The translations under genes and the position numbers were made by a program. A stretch of DNA of 64,000 bases from Bacteroidetes bacterium ADurb.Bin012. GTDB lineage: Bacteria; Bacteroidota; Bacteroidia; Bacteroidales; TTA-H9. The stretch lies in contig MWFC01000001.1 in NCBI GenBank assembly GCA_002071415.1, forward strand, positions 1 through 64,000, given 5' to 3'. Below, in pieces: positions 8,634 through 17,499 of the stretch; positions within the stretch are counted from its first letter, which is position 1, and the number at the start of each line of letters is the position of its first letter. The notes beneath the pieces were generated by a model, which had not been told where the DNA came from, searched no databases, and was given only the letters and a program-made list of their open reading frames with translations.

Positions 8634-9398
8634 TCAAGCTGAAAAATGTTGTTGGTTAATCTCGGAAAGTATAATCGATCCAGCAATTGCTACATTAAGA
8701 GATTCTGGCCCTTGTTTCAAATTATGCTTGGCGGCGGGGACGGCTACACTTTTATGGATAAAATGCTCATACTCGGGATGAATGCCTGAGGATTCGCTTC
8801 CTAATAAAAGAAGACCTCCCTTGGGAAAATTCGTCGTATAAATAGAATGGCCATTCATTTGAGCGCCGAAAATTTTAACTTCGTTTGGAAGGGTAGCAAA
8901 AAACTCATCGAGCGGTAGATAATAAACATAAGTACGAGCAATGGAGCCCATACTAGCTTGAACACATTTTGAATTGTATACATCCACGGTAGTGGACGAA
9001 CAAACGATATAACGTATGCCAAACCAATCGGCAGTTCGCAATAATGTACCCATGTTTCCCGGATCGCTGATATCATCCAGTACAATGCCCCATTCGTCTT
9101 TAAAAATTATCGTATTAAGCTGTGGGAGCGATGGAATGGGGAACAAAGCACTAATGGTTGAGGTAGTTTTCAGTTGTGAAATTCCTTCCATTTCTTTGCT
9201 TGAAATGGCTTTCGCCCGAGGATGCAAGGTTAATGGACCCTTGTATGATTCTATAAAATAAATTTCCATGGGCATGCATCCCGACTGAAGCAAATCAGTA
9301 ACTAATTTTTCTCCTTCTGCCAGGAAAACTCCTTCCTGATAGCGAAAGGATTTCTCCTTGAGTTTTCTAATGAAAGCTATTTGTTGATGTGAAAGCAT
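8634..9398 (-). CDS. TrmH/SpoU-family RNA 2'-O-ribose methyltransferase
   Basis: 254 residues from the ATG at 9398 (MLSHQQIAFIRKL). The longer reading from 9416 would begin inside the terminator hairpin of rplI and is rejected. An N-terminal substrate-binding domain (EGVFLAEGEKLVTDLL) is followed by a SPOUT knot with DDISDPGNMGTLLRTADWFG, LLLGSESSGI and VAVPAAKHN...SLNVAIAGSI. It transfers methyl from SAM to a ribose 2'-OH of rRNA or tRNA; the target nucleotide cannot be read from sequence. It follows the ribosomal-protein operon on the same strand, but separated by a terminator. Confidence 0.92.
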   Translation of the reverse strand: MLSHQQIAFIRKLKEKSFRYQEGVFLAEGEKLVTDLLQSGCMPMEIYFIESYKGPLTLHPRAKAISSKEMEGISQLKTTSTISALFPIPSLPQLNTIIFKDEWGIVLDDISDPGNMGTLLRTADWFGIRYIVCSSTTVDVYNSKCVQASMGSIARTYVYYLPLDEFFATLPNEVKIFGAQMNGHSIYTTNFPKGGLLLLGSESSGIHPEYEHFIHKSVAVPAAKHNLKQGPESLNVAIAGSIILSEINQQHFSA

Positions 9399-9401
9399 AG
9401 A

Positions 9402-9432
9402 TAAAAAACCCGCCATGGAGGGTCATGACGGG
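9402..9432 (-). terminator. Rho-independent terminator of the rpsF-rpsR-rplI operon
   Basis: On the minus strand a 9-bp stem (CCCGTCATG / CATGGCGGG, one G-U pair) with a 6-nt loop is followed by TTTTTTAT. It starts about 25 bases beyond the rplI stop codon and overlaps the proposed longer start of the following methyltransferase ORF. Confidence 0.85.
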
Positions 9433-9456
9433 ACCAATTATTGAAAGCCAAACAAA

Positions 9457-9906
9457 TTATTCTGCAAAGACTTCAAATTGAATAGTAGCTTTGACGTCTT
9501 TATGAAGATTTATGGTTGCCGTGTATGTTCCGAGTTCTTTAATGGAATCCCCATCGATGAGGATGCGTTTGCGATCTACTTCGATATGATGTTGATTTTT
9601 AAGAACTTCGGCAATTTGCAATGCATTCACCGAACCATAAATTTTACCGCTGCTCGAAGCTTTGGCACCCACTCTGATGAGAAGGCCATCTAATTTTTTA
9701 GCCAACTCGAGGGCTTCGTTTTGAACCTTTTCCTGTTTAAAGGCTTTTTGTTTAAGATTTTCGGCCAATACTTTACGATTAGAAGGATTCGCCATAATAG
9801 CGTATCCTTTGGGGATGAGATAATTAAGTGCATAACCGTTTTTCACGTTTACGATTTCGTCGGTATAGCCCAGCTTAGGTACGTCTTGAATCAAAATAAC
9901 TTCCAT
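9457..9906 (-). CDS. rplI: 50S ribosomal protein L9
   Basis: 149 residues, the family's normal length. The N-terminal 23S rRNA-binding domain shows MEVILIQDVPKLGYTDEIV and NGYALNYLIPKGYAI, a long connecting helix follows (about 50-80), and the C-terminal domain has KIYGSVNALQIAEVL. It is the last gene of the conserved rpsF-rpsR-rplI operon, 13 bases after rpsR, and is followed directly by a strong terminator. Confidence 0.98.
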   Translation of the reverse strand: MEVILIQDVPKLGYTDEIVNVKNGYALNYLIPKGYAIMANPSNRKVLAENLKQKAFKQEKVQNEALELAKKLDGLLIRVGAKASSSGKIYGSVNALQIAEVLKNQHHIEVDRKRILIDGDSIKELGTYTATINLHKDVKATIQFEVFAE

Positions 9907-9919
9907 ACTTTTTTCCTCC

Positions 9920-10198
9920 TTATTTGAGTAAATCAGCTACATAGGGAAGAAGTGCAAGATGACGGGCTCTTTTGATGGCCTGAGCCACTTTTCTTTGGTA
10001 TTTCAAGGAAGTACCCGTGAGCCTGCGCGGCAAAATCTTTCCCTGTTCGTTGACAAATTTCAGCAAAAATGACTCGTCTTTGTAATCAATATATTTTATA
10101 CCGCTTTTTTTGAAACGGCAGTATTTCTTCTTTTTGGTCTCAACCGCTATTGGAGTCAAATATTTGATTTCACTTTCACCTTGTGCCATAATGTTCAA
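9920..10198 (-). CDS. rpsR: 30S ribosomal protein S18
   Basis: 92 residues with the S18 core: [40 protein letters not shown] and [21 protein letters not shown]18 forms a heterodimer with S6 on the small-subunit platform, which matches its place 10 bases after rpsF. A single Cys near residue 27 sits where many bacterial S18 proteins have their N-terminal cysteine. Confidence 0.98.
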   Translation of the reverse strand: MNIMAQGESEIKYLTPIAVETKKKKYCRFKKSGIKYIDYKDESFLLKFVNEQGKILPRRLTGTSLKYQRKVAQAIKRARHLALLPYVADLLK

Positions 10199-10208
10199 TT
10201 TTTAGTGT

Positions 10209-10562
10209 TCAATCGTTTAATGTAGGAATGTCGTTTTTGTTGGTACGCTTTTTTTCATTGTAAGCAATAGCGTGTTTATCGAGCAATACCGTGAGAAAAC
10301 GTATAATACGTTCATCACGTCGGTAGGCGGTTTCCAATTCATTAATCAGGCTGCCTTCGGCCTTAAATTCGAAGAGCTGATAAAAACCCGATGATTTTTT
10401 TTGAATTGGATAGGCAAGCTTGCGCAAACCCCAGTTTTCTTCGTGCACAATTTCAGCACCTTTTTCCACCAGTAAATCGTGGAACTTCTTTACCGTTTCC
10501 CTCATCTGATCTTCAGACAAGACGGGAGTCATAATGAAAACGGTTTCGTACTGGTTATTCAT
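10209..10562 (-). CDS. rpsF: 30S ribosomal protein S6
   Basis: 117 residues with the ferredoxin-like S6 fold and typical segments [41 protein letters not shown] and [15 protein letters not shown]. First gene of the S6-S18-L9 operon. The leader at 10563-10690 is very AT-rich; I could not make out the S6:S18 binding RNA motif known upstream of many rpsF genes. Confidence 0.98.
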   Translation of the reverse strand: MNNQYETVFIMTPVLSEDQMRETVKKFHDLLVEKGAEIVHEENWGLRKLAYPIQKKSSGFYQLFEFKAEGSLINELETAYRRDERIIRFLTVLLDKHAIAYNEKKRTNKNDIPTLND

Positions 10563-10698
10563 TTAATTGAAATTAAATTAATTAGACTGAATAAATTTTT
10601 TATTAAATTGGATGGCAAAATTATTAAATTCTTACAAATTGCACAAAAAAAATCGTAAAATTTAGCTAAAGTTCAGCATTCAGGATGGATTTAGGAGC

Positions 10699-11844
10699 TT
10701 ATTCCGTAGCAACAATCTCATTTAAAATAAAATGTGCAGTCAGGCCGTCGCCAAAAATGGGAGGAAAATTCCGTGGAGGATTCTTCAAATATTCTATGCT
10801 CTTGGTTAAGATTTGTTCTTCGTTGGCATCAGCCAAAGCCCCCGCACCTGTTTCTATAATTTCTTTCCATTCGGTTTCGGCTCGAAGTATTACACAAGGT
10901 TTTCGATAAAAATAGGCTTCTTTTTGTACTCCTCCCGAATCGGTCAAAATAAGAGCCGCATTCTTTTCGAGTAAAATCATATCGAAAAAGGAAGCAGGTG
11001 GAATAATAAGGATATTGGGTTGATGCTGAAGATTTTTATAGGGATCGAGTTGAAGTTTCGATTTCAAGACTTTGGATGTTCGGGGATGGATAGGCAAAAC
11101 AACAGGCAAATGGGTGTTTTCTGTCAAGCGGATGAGCGATCTGAATATGGATTCGAGCCTCTGAGGCTGATCGGTATTGCTATCGCGATGAATAGTGATT
11201 AGAATAAATTTTCCTGGATTAAGCCCATATTGTTGTAAAATTTGGCTGTTCCTTTCGGCCATATCAGAGAAATACAGGCAATTATCATACATGACATCAC
11301 CACAATGATAAATTTTAGGATTGTTGATGTGGTAAGGAGGTAAAGTATCGGGCAGAAATCCTTCGCGTACGAGATTATGGAAACCCGTGGCTGTGGGGCT
11401 GAAAAGCAAGGTGCTGCAATGATCGCAAACAATGCGATTGATTTCTTCGGGCATGAGTTTGTTGAATGATCTCAATCCGGCTTCAACATGAGCGACGGGG
11501 ATATGGATTTTTGCTCCAGCTACGGCTCCTGCAAGAGTCGAATTGGTATCTCCATACAAAATGACAAAATCGGGTTTTTCGGTAAGAAGCACGTTTTCGA
11601 TTTTTTCTATCATTCGGGCAGTTTGAATGCCATGCGAAGCAGAACCTATTCCTAAATTGTAATGTGGGGTTGGAATTTGAAGCTGCTCTATAAAAACCTG
11701 CGACATCTTTTCGTCGTAGTGCTGGCCAGTGTGGACAATGATTTCTTGAATGGTTTCCGTAAAAAAATCTCTTATAGTTCTTGAAATAGCCGCAGCTTTT
11801 ATTATTTGTGGCCTTGCTCCAATAATGGTTACAATTCTTATCAT
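10699..11844 (-). CDS. wecB: UDP-N-acetylglucosamine 2-epimerase (non-hydrolysing)
   Basis: 381 residues, normal for the family. Motifs include GARPQIIKAAAISR at the N-terminus, HTGQHYDEKM, GDTNSTLAG, HVEAGLRSFN, PEEINRIV, GDVMYDN and the UDP-binding DSGGVQKEAY. It interconverts UDP-GlcNAc and UDP-ManNAc for surface polysaccharide synthesis. No other polysaccharide gene adjoins it, so its product pathway (O-antigen, capsule or a linkage sugar) cannot be told. Confidence 0.95.
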   Translation of the reverse strand: MIRIVTIIGARPQIIKAAAISRTIRDFFTETIQEIIVHTGQHYDEKMSQVFIEQLQIPTPHYNLGIGSASHGIQTARMIEKIENVLLTEKPDFVILYGDTNSTLAGAVAGAKIHIPVAHVEAGLRSFNKLMPEEINRIVCDHCSTLLFSPTATGFHNLVREGFLPDTLPPYHINNPKIYHCGDVMYDNCLYFSDMAERNSQILQQYGLNPGKFILITIHRDSNTDQPQRLESIFRSLIRLTENTHLPVVLPIHPRTSKVLKSKLQLDPYKNLQHQPNILIIPPASFFDMILLEKNAALILTDSGGVQKEAYFYRKPCVILRAETEWKEIIETGAGALADANEEQILTKSIEYLKNPPRNFPPIFGDGLTAHFILNEIVATE

Positions 11845-11929
11845 GATCTTGAAAACTTAGCCGATAATTACACCATTTCTTGAATGAGGCAAAGTAAAGT
11901 AAAATTTCTATCTCTCCATTTTTTTAACT

Positions 11930-12016
11930 TACAACTACCAAATTCCAAATTACAAACATTCCACTCACCAATCACCATCCACCAATCTCCCTGTCGCCTC
12001 GTCTCCCCCGTCTCTG
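11930..12016. repeat. Pyrimidine-rich intergenic block with a dispersed short motif
   Basis: The non-coding block between wecB and the symporter partner gene is unusually rich in C, T and A (CACCAATCACCATCCACC, then CTCGTCTCCCCCGTCTC). A 16-base motif at 11970-11985 recurs with one change at 17491-17506, at the 3' end of the thioesterase gene. It looks like a dispersed intergenic element rather than coding sequence. Confidence 0.45.
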
Positions 12017-12166
12017 TTATCCATTGCCTGTTTGATCGTCATTATCCAGATAACTATCGGGCTCGTCGAGCTTTTTTGCAGTAAGTATCTTGATGAAGAA
12101 ATATACTGCAAAACAAGTAACTATTGTCCAGGTAGATATCATGAGAATTAATGCCGAGGTATTCAT
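12017..12166 (-). CDS. Small accessory membrane protein of the NSS symporter (MetS-like)
   Basis: 49 residues found by reading the minus strand. A Met is followed by one strongly hydrophobic membrane segment (ALILMISTWTIVTCFAVYFF), a short basic part (KILTAKK) and an acidic tail (DEPDSYLDNDDQ). The ATG lies six bases after the stop codon of the large symporter gene. NSS-family amino-acid importers such as MetP are known to work with a tiny one-helix partner, MetS, encoded directly downstream, so a symporter subunit is the obvious reading. Identity is inferred from position and topology. Confidence 0.75.
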   Translation of the reverse strand: MNTSALILMISTWTIVTCFAVYFFIKILTAKKLDEPDSYLDNDDQTGNG

Positions 12167-12171
12167 AAGAG

Positions 12172-14016
12172 TTATATTTTATGGTATTTTTTACGATTTC
12201 GATAAGCCAGATGAACCATGACACCGAGACCAATAAACAATGTAAGGAGAATAAAGCGGGCAAATTTAATGTATAGAATGCGGTTAATGACTCTGCCTTC
12301 GAAAATGGGCTGTCCGGCGTTTACCACATCACCCAGTTGGACGAGCACTTTTTGATGTTCTTTATAGATGTAATTTTTCCCAAGTTCTGCGGTTTTCCCT
12401 TCGGGTGTAATCCGAACATAATCTTTCCCACGCAATGAATAGATAGAATCAACTATACCGGAATTTTCGGAGTAAAACACATCGGCCACATTTTGTTTAT
12501 TGTAGATAATGCCTTTATAGGTAATTTGCCCGAGAATGCTTTCAGGGTGAAGTTCCCAGCCTTTGAAGCTCAGGGATGTCCAATCGTCGTTAGCCGGACG
12601 GATCATGGAAGTAATGAAAACAATGATCAGTAATACGGGAGTAATATATTTCAGGATATAGCGGAAAATATTAGGCAGTTTCATATCGGCACCTTTCATG
12701 AATTCACTCCAGCCTTTATCTGCCCCAAAAAACCATGAAAACAGTATGGATTCGAACATAGCAAAAACAACCAGAGCAACGGTGCCAGCCCAGTAGTCGA
12801 ATTCGTCGAAAACACCTTGTTGAAAGAATAACACAACAGGTAGTCCCAAAGCGAGTGTAACTAAAGCAAATGTGAAGGATGCTTTCTTATTGTTGAATTT
12901 GAATTCGTCTTTTAGAAAACCCATTATGGGCGTCCCCATGGCCAAAGAAGAAGTTATTCCAGCAAAGAAAAGCAATCCAAAGAAAGCCACACCAGCGATG
13001 ACGGAAAGAATAGTCCCCCATTGTTCGAAAAGGAAGGGCATGGTGCGAAAAGCCAAGCCTAAACCTCCCAGACTAACCAGGTCGATAACTTTATCTATAC
13101 CCAAATAACCTACCGAAATAGGGATAATGATTGAGCTTCCAAGAACAATCTCGACAAATTCGTTCATGAATCCTGCCGACATGGCATTTACTGCAATATC
13201 GTCACGTTCTCTCAAGTAAGAGGCATAACATTGTATAGAACCCATGCCCACCGAAAGTGTAAAGAAGATTTGCCCTGCAGCAGCCAGCCAGACCTTGGGA
13301 TTGGTAAGAGAATCATACTGAGGGGTCCACAAGAATGAGAGGCCAACTAAGCCATCATAATTGGCGTTTTCGTTACCTGCTTTTAAGGTAATAGCTTTTA
13401 TGGCTAAAAAAATTCCAAATACAATAAGCAAGGGAACTCCAATCTTCGAAGCTTTTTCTACTCCTCCCGCCAAACCCCGACTTAAAATCCAGGCATTGAG
13501 GGCCAGGCACAATATATAAAAAACGATAGCTTCATAGGGTATACCCGTAGTGGAATGGCTGATATCTACATAACCATCGAAAAAACTACTTACCTGAAGC
13601 CGGCTCAAATGATCGAAAGTACCAAAAATGCTGTGAAGAATATACGACATGGTCCAGCTTTCTATGTAACAATAGTAAGCCGCAATGGCTAAATTGCTGA
13701 AAAGCCCAAAAACTCCCACATATTTCCAGACTGCCTTTTTGCTCATGCTATGAAGGATAAATGGGGTGGAATGATGTCCGAATTTTCCACCATATCTTCC
13801 TACTGTCCATTCGATCATCAATAAGGGAAATCCTAATAATACAAGGCAGACAAGGTAGGGTATAATAAATGCTCCTCCTCCATTCTGCATGGCTTGTACC
13901 GGAAAACGCAAAAAATTCCCGAACCCTACAGCATTTCCTGCCATCGCTAAAACAAGACCTACTCTCGAACCCCAATGCTCCCCTTTTAAATCGGCAGTCT
14001 TAAAATTTTTCCCCAT
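12172..14016 (-). CDS. Sodium-dependent amino-acid symporter, NSS/SNF family
   Basis: 614 residues with about 12 membrane segments. The N-terminal signature is visible: GSRVGLVLAMAGNAVGFGNFLRFP (broken helix TM1, sodium site) and GGGAFIIPYLVCLVLLGFPLLMIEW. It couples inward amino-acid transport to sodium entry across the inner membrane. Unusually, about 110 polar residues (WTSLSFKGWEL to GQPIFEGRVINR) are inserted between the penultimate and last membrane helices; they include a GDVVNAGQPIFEG segment like the turns of barrel-sandwich hybrid domains. The one-helix accessory gene follows after six bases. Substrate unknown. Confidence 0.92.
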   Translation of the reverse strand: MGKNFKTADLKGEHWGSRVGLVLAMAGNAVGFGNFLRFPVQAMQNGGGAFIIPYLVCLVLLGFPLLMIEWTVGRYGGKFGHHSTPFILHSMSKKAVWKYVGVFGLFSNLAIAAYYCYIESWTMSYILHSIFGTFDHLSRLQVSSFFDGYVDISHSTTGIPYEAIVFYILCLALNAWILSRGLAGGVEKASKIGVPLLIVFGIFLAIKAITLKAGNENANYDGLVGLSFLWTPQYDSLTNPKVWLAAAGQIFFTLSVGMGSIQCYASYLRERDDIAVNAMSAGFMNEFVEIVLGSSIIIPISVGYLGIDKVIDLVSLGGLGLAFRTMPFLFEQWGTILSVIAGVAFFGLLFFAGITSSLAMGTPIMGFLKDEFKFNNKKASFTFALVTLALGLPVVLFFQQGVFDEFDYWAGTVALVVFAMFESILFSWFFGADKGWSEFMKGADMKLPNIFRYILKYITPVLLIIVFITSMIRPANDDWTSLSFKGWELHPESILGQITYKGIIYNKQNVADVFYSENSGIVDSIYSLRGKDYVRITPEGKTAELGKNYIYKEHQKVLVQLGDVVNAGQPIFEGRVINRILYIKFARFILLTLFIGLGVMVHLAYRNRKKYHKI

Positions 14017-14220
14017 CCCCGTGGTGCTAATTTATTAATATATATATTATTATGTTTATTATCGAAGTTTTTCTTTTACGAAAAATGACTTGTTTTCGAA
14101 TAAAATTTTCGAGGCTCTAAAATAAAAAATATTGAAAACATAAATTGATGAACGAAAAATCATTCACGCGACAGGAAAACCGTATGGGAAGAAATTAGCC
14201 TGATTTATCCGATGTCATCG

Positions 14221-15483
14221 TTATTTTTGGGTAAGCAAAGAATGTCCGATTCTGCAATCGAGGCAACGTTTCAGGTTGCAATAATGCGTTTTGAGTTCGA
14301 TAAGAGCCTGACTTTCGAATGCGTCTTTCGCTTTATACCCAAGCGTTTCCCAGCCTCTTAAAATTTGATTGTTTTCGGGAGGCAAGTCCGATAAAAGATT
14401 TTCGATATGTTTCTGATGGCCGCTTTTGCCCGTATAAACGGCCTGAATATGAATGAAAGGAATGACAGAGTTGATAATGATAGAATGGATAAAATCCTTT
14501 CCGGCATTTTTTGGTCTGACGGCACTAATTTCTCCAAAACGATAATGTGTATCCCAATAATTCGAAGCCCGGCAAGCCAAAAGTTCTTCCATTTCGATGA
14601 GAGAATTGCATTCTGAGAGTTTCGACAAAAGATGTGATGAAGTATTGATGAGCGCGGCCAATTGTGCAATCCGAATGGTAGGAAAACTTGCAGGCCTCAT
14701 TCTTAAAAATTTCCACAAATAGACGGGAATAGGAGTGAGATGATATTTGTTCTTCAGGAAATGAAATTCTTCTTTTAATTTCCTTTGGTAATCGTCAGAA
14801 GCCTCGGCAAGCATGCCTGCCTGACCGAACATGAGGGCTTCGATCTGAAAAAGATTGCCTTTGTGTTTGGCTAATAAATTCAATGGCAATGACCTGGCTA
14901 AAAGTTCAAATGGTTGAATATTGGCTTTTAAACCAAAGTTACGTGTCAAAATGATATAAAAGGCTTCTGAAAGATTGTTTTTATTCAGGGTCACGATTTT
15001 TGAAATCTCTTCGATCTTCCGTTCGAGGCGCATAACGAGGGAAATTTCGAGCATGGAATGTGTGGTAAGTGGAAATGCTTCGTGAAAATTTCTTGCACAG
15101 GGGATCCAGTCTTTTGACATTAAAAAAGTTTGATAACGATTCCATAAGCATGGATCAGTAAAGGGTTTCAGCTCGAGAGTGGGAAATTCTTTGGGTTCTT
15201 GCCCACTGAGATCATTTTCGAAAACAGCATGCAGAATGATGTTTTGATAGGCCTTGTCCTTCTCGTGCCCATGCTTGTACCAATCAGATGTATGCAAATG
15301 GATTTCGACGTTTCCGGCCCATATTTCATCTTCGATTTTTATTATGGCTTGAATAAAATCGGGCCCTGCATCTTCATTGTGTATTCCTGGTTGAATAATG
15401 GTAATAGGTTGACCCGATGTGGTTTGCAGTTCTGGTTTCAACAGGTTGTTTTTCCATAAATAATGCACAAAGGATTCGGTCAT
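14221..15483 (-). CDS. DUF2851 family protein
   Basis: 420 residues. The N-terminal part has the family's conserved stretch (FVHYLWKNNLL, then PGIHNEDAGPDF, then WAGNVEIHLHTSDWYKHGH and LHAVFEND), which resembles nuclease-like folds. The C-terminal part ends with a Cys cluster (HYCNLKRCLDCRIGHSLL). DUF2851 proteins are common in Bacteroidota and their function is not established. Likely cytoplasmic, with no signal peptide. It sits 34 bases downstream of the flavoprotein gene and may share its transcript. Confidence 0.88.
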   Translation of the reverse strand: MTESFVHYLWKNNLLKPELQTTSGQPITIIQPGIHNEDAGPDFIQAIIKIEDEIWAGNVEIHLHTSDWYKHGHEKDKAYQNIILHAVFENDLSGQEPKEFPTLELKPFTDPCLWNRYQTFLMSKDWIPCARNFHEAFPLTTHSMLEISLVMRLERKIEEISKIVTLNKNNLSEAFYIILTRNFGLKANIQPFELLARSLPLNLLAKHKGNLFQIEALMFGQAGMLAEASDDYQRKLKEEFHFLKNKYHLTPIPVYLWKFLRMRPASFPTIRIAQLAALINTSSHLLSKLSECNSLIEMEELLACRASNYWDTHYRFGEISAVRPKNAGKDFIHSIIINSVIPFIHIQAVYTGKSGHQKHIENLLSDLPPENNQILRGWETLGYKAKDAFESQALIELKTHYCNLKRCLDCRIGHSLLTQK

Positions 15484-15517
15484 TCCATTTTTATATTATT
15501 TTGAAAACCAAACAAAT

Positions 15518-16705
15518 CTATAATAATTTGGAAGAATATTGCGAAGAGAGGAAGATTTTGAAAATGAACTTGCGGAAGTCTCTATTGTTGCTCAACTGAT
15601 GAAAACATCGATCGAAAGTTTTGGGGTGCTTCGATAGATATTTAACGATTCTATGTCTTGATTTGAATTCTTTCTCGAAAATATTGGCAATGATATGATT
15701 ATAAGTTGAAAGGAATTCATCTGAAAAATTATTTTCTTCGAAACATTTTAAGATATGAAGCCCGGCCAGGTGACCACTCAAAAGTGCATTACCTATTCCT
15801 TCTCCGGCCAGGGGGTCCACCAGACGTGCTGCATCGCCAACTTTCAGAATTCTACCCTCCGAATAACTGCCTTTGGGGTATCCAAGAGGCAACCAGCCAC
15901 CCTGAAGTGATGAGGCTAATGAAGCACTCTGAAATTGACCCGCCAGAATGCTGTGGCTCTGAATGAGCTCGAAAAAATAGTGTCGCAACTGCAAAAGTGA
16001 GGCTTTATAATAAGTTATTGGCACATACAAACCTACGTTGGCCAATCCTTCCTGCAGTGGAAAAATCCAGAAATAGCCCGGGAAAATATAAGACGTAAAA
16101 TAGAATTGCAGGATGTTTTGCTGATGTTCTTCTATCTGAAGGTCTTTCACGAAAGATGAGATGGCAAAAGCCCATGAGTTTCTGACAGATTTGTCACGTA
16201 TATGTTTAACTCCTGTAGCATCTATCAAAATGGAAGTCTTGTGAAAATTCTTTTCGGTAATCAGCTCGATGTTACCTTCATTTTTCAATGTTTTTAAAAC
16301 ACTGGTTTGGGGGTAAAATTCGATAAATGGATCATCGAGAAGATTTTGAAGCAAATAGAAATCGAATTCCTGCCTGTTTACCGTATAGCCCATTGGTTGC
16401 ACATCATTTTTTTGCAGGTCGAGTAAAAATGAATAATTGTTATGCTTCAGGGTGTTGATCTGAAATCCATAAATAGGATTTTTATTATCGAAACCATCGA
16501 GCAATTTTTTGTTATTGAAACTCAGCTTTCGCAATGTGTTGATAGCTCTTATTCCCAGTTCGCCTCCGCAGGGTTTCGATCGTGGGAAAGCTTTTTTATC
16601 GAAAATTTTTATTTTGAGCCCTCTTCCCTTAAGGGTAAGTGCACATGCCAATCCTGCTGGCCCTGCACCAGCTATGGCCACATCACAATCATCAGGCGAA
16701 TCCAT
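15518..16705 (-). CDS. Geranylgeranyl-reductase-family FAD-dependent oxidoreductase
   Basis: 395 residues. A Rossmann FAD site begins the protein (VAIAGAGPAGLACALTLKGRG), followed by FDKKAFPRSKPCGGE, which is typical of geranylgeranyl reductase and digeranylgeranylglycerophospholipid reductase relatives. A second FAD motif, VGDAARLVDPLAGEGIGNAL, occurs near residue 285. Such enzymes reduce isoprenoid double bonds or oxidise related lipids; in Bacteroidota the substrate is not defined. Probably co-transcribed with the DUF2851 gene downstream. Confidence 0.88.
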   Translation of the reverse strand: MDSPDDCDVAIAGAGPAGLACALTLKGRGLKIKIFDKKAFPRSKPCGGELGIRAINTLRKLSFNNKKLLDGFDNKNPIYGFQINTLKHNNYSFLLDLQKNDVQPMGYTVNRQEFDFYLLQNLLDDPFIEFYPQTSVLKTLKNEGNIELITEKNFHKTSILIDATGVKHIRDKSVRNSWAFAISSFVKDLQIEEHQQNILQFYFTSYIFPGYFWIFPLQEGLANVGLYVPITYYKASLLQLRHYFFELIQSHSILAGQFQSASLASSLQGGWLPLGYPKGSYSEGRILKVGDAARLVDPLAGEGIGNALLSGHLAGLHILKCFEENNFSDEFLSTYNHIIANIFEKEFKSRHRIVKYLSKHPKTFDRCFHQLSNNRDFRKFIFKIFLSSQYSSKLL

Positions 16706-16810
16706 CGCAGATCGGGTATTTTAAGAGATTTACCTTGCGAAATTAAAGAATAAAGTTGTAATTTCTATCGAAACAAAGGAAATGAATTGGAGGGTACAAC
16801 CTAAAATCAA

Positions 16811-16836
16811 TAAAAAACCCGCCGTAGAGGCGGGTT
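16811..16836 (-). terminator. Rho-independent terminator after the RRM gene
   Basis: On the minus strand an 8-bp perfect stem, AACCCGCC / GGCGGGTT, with a 5-nt loop is followed by TTTTATT. It lies about 65 bases past the stop codon of the RNA-binding protein gene. Confidence 0.85.
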
Positions 16837-16899
16837 CAATGGGACTACCGGCGAGCGGTTTGGTTTGTTTACATTTTTAAGTAAAGGGCCCGTTAAATA

Positions 16900-17217
16900 T
16901 TAATATCTGCGGTTACCTTGGTAGCCACCACGGTTGTCGTTTCCACCCCGGTGGTTGTTTCTGCGAGGACCTTCTTTACGTTCTTCGGCTTTGTTAACAA
17001 CGATAGTTCTACCATCTACTTCAGCACCGTTAAGTTCGTCGATTGCCTGCTGAGCTTCAGCATCATTGGGCATTTCAACAAAACCAAAACCTTTACTGCG
17101 GCCGGAGAATTTATCTGTGATGATCTTCACCGAAGTTACTTCCCCATGTTCTTCAAAGATTTCTCTTAAATCAGTCTCTTGTAGCTTGAAAGGGAGACTG
17201 CCAACAAAAATGTTCAT
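16900..17217 (-). CDS. RRM-domain RNA-binding protein
   Basis: 105 residues: one RNA-recognition motif with RNP2 IFVGSL (3-8) and RNP1 KGFGFVEMP (42-50), then a basic Gly/Arg/Asn-rich tail (RRNNHRGGNDNRGGYQG) after residue 85. Single-RRM proteins with RGG-like tails are abundant in Bacteroidota and act on mRNA; RbpB-type proteins of Bacteroides are the nearest known relatives. A -7 element lies about 40 bases upstream and a terminator follows, so it is monocistronic. Confidence 0.95.
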   Translation of the reverse strand: MNIFVGSLPFKLQETDLREIFEEHGEVTSVKIITDKFSGRSKGFGFVEMPNDAEAQQAIDELNGAEVDGRTIVVNKAEERKEGPRRNNHRGGNDNRGGYQGNRRY

Positions 17218-17254
17218 ACAAAAACAAAAATTAAGTGAGTAAATTAAAAACGTG

Positions 17255-17262
17255 CAAAGATA
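17255..17262 (-). promoter_or_regulatory. -7 promoter element of the RRM gene
   Basis: The minus strand reads TATCTTTG, an exact match to TAnnTTTG, 38 bases upstream of the ATG. That would give a leader of about 30 bases. I could not place a TTTG -33 box at 18-20 bases. Confidence 0.5.
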
Positions 17263-17499
17263 TAAACTAATCTAAACGAGTATTCATTTCGGCGAAAAAT
17301 TGAAAAAATTTTTCCAACTTACTCAGCGAAAAAAATTTTTTTACCCGGAAATTCAAACAATTGATGCGACTTTTCGAATCTCCCATCCAATAAAAATCTT
17401 GGCTTTTTGATGAATTCAATTTCCTAATCGACCCTGTCTTGCAATATATATCCCATACGCTGTAAACTTTTCGCCTCATTGCCTATTTTTAATCACCAT

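Noticed and set aside
17267-17479. 70-codon minus-strand ORF between the RRM and thioesterase genes
   Set aside because: Low complexity and no motif; it overlaps the RRM gene's promoter region.
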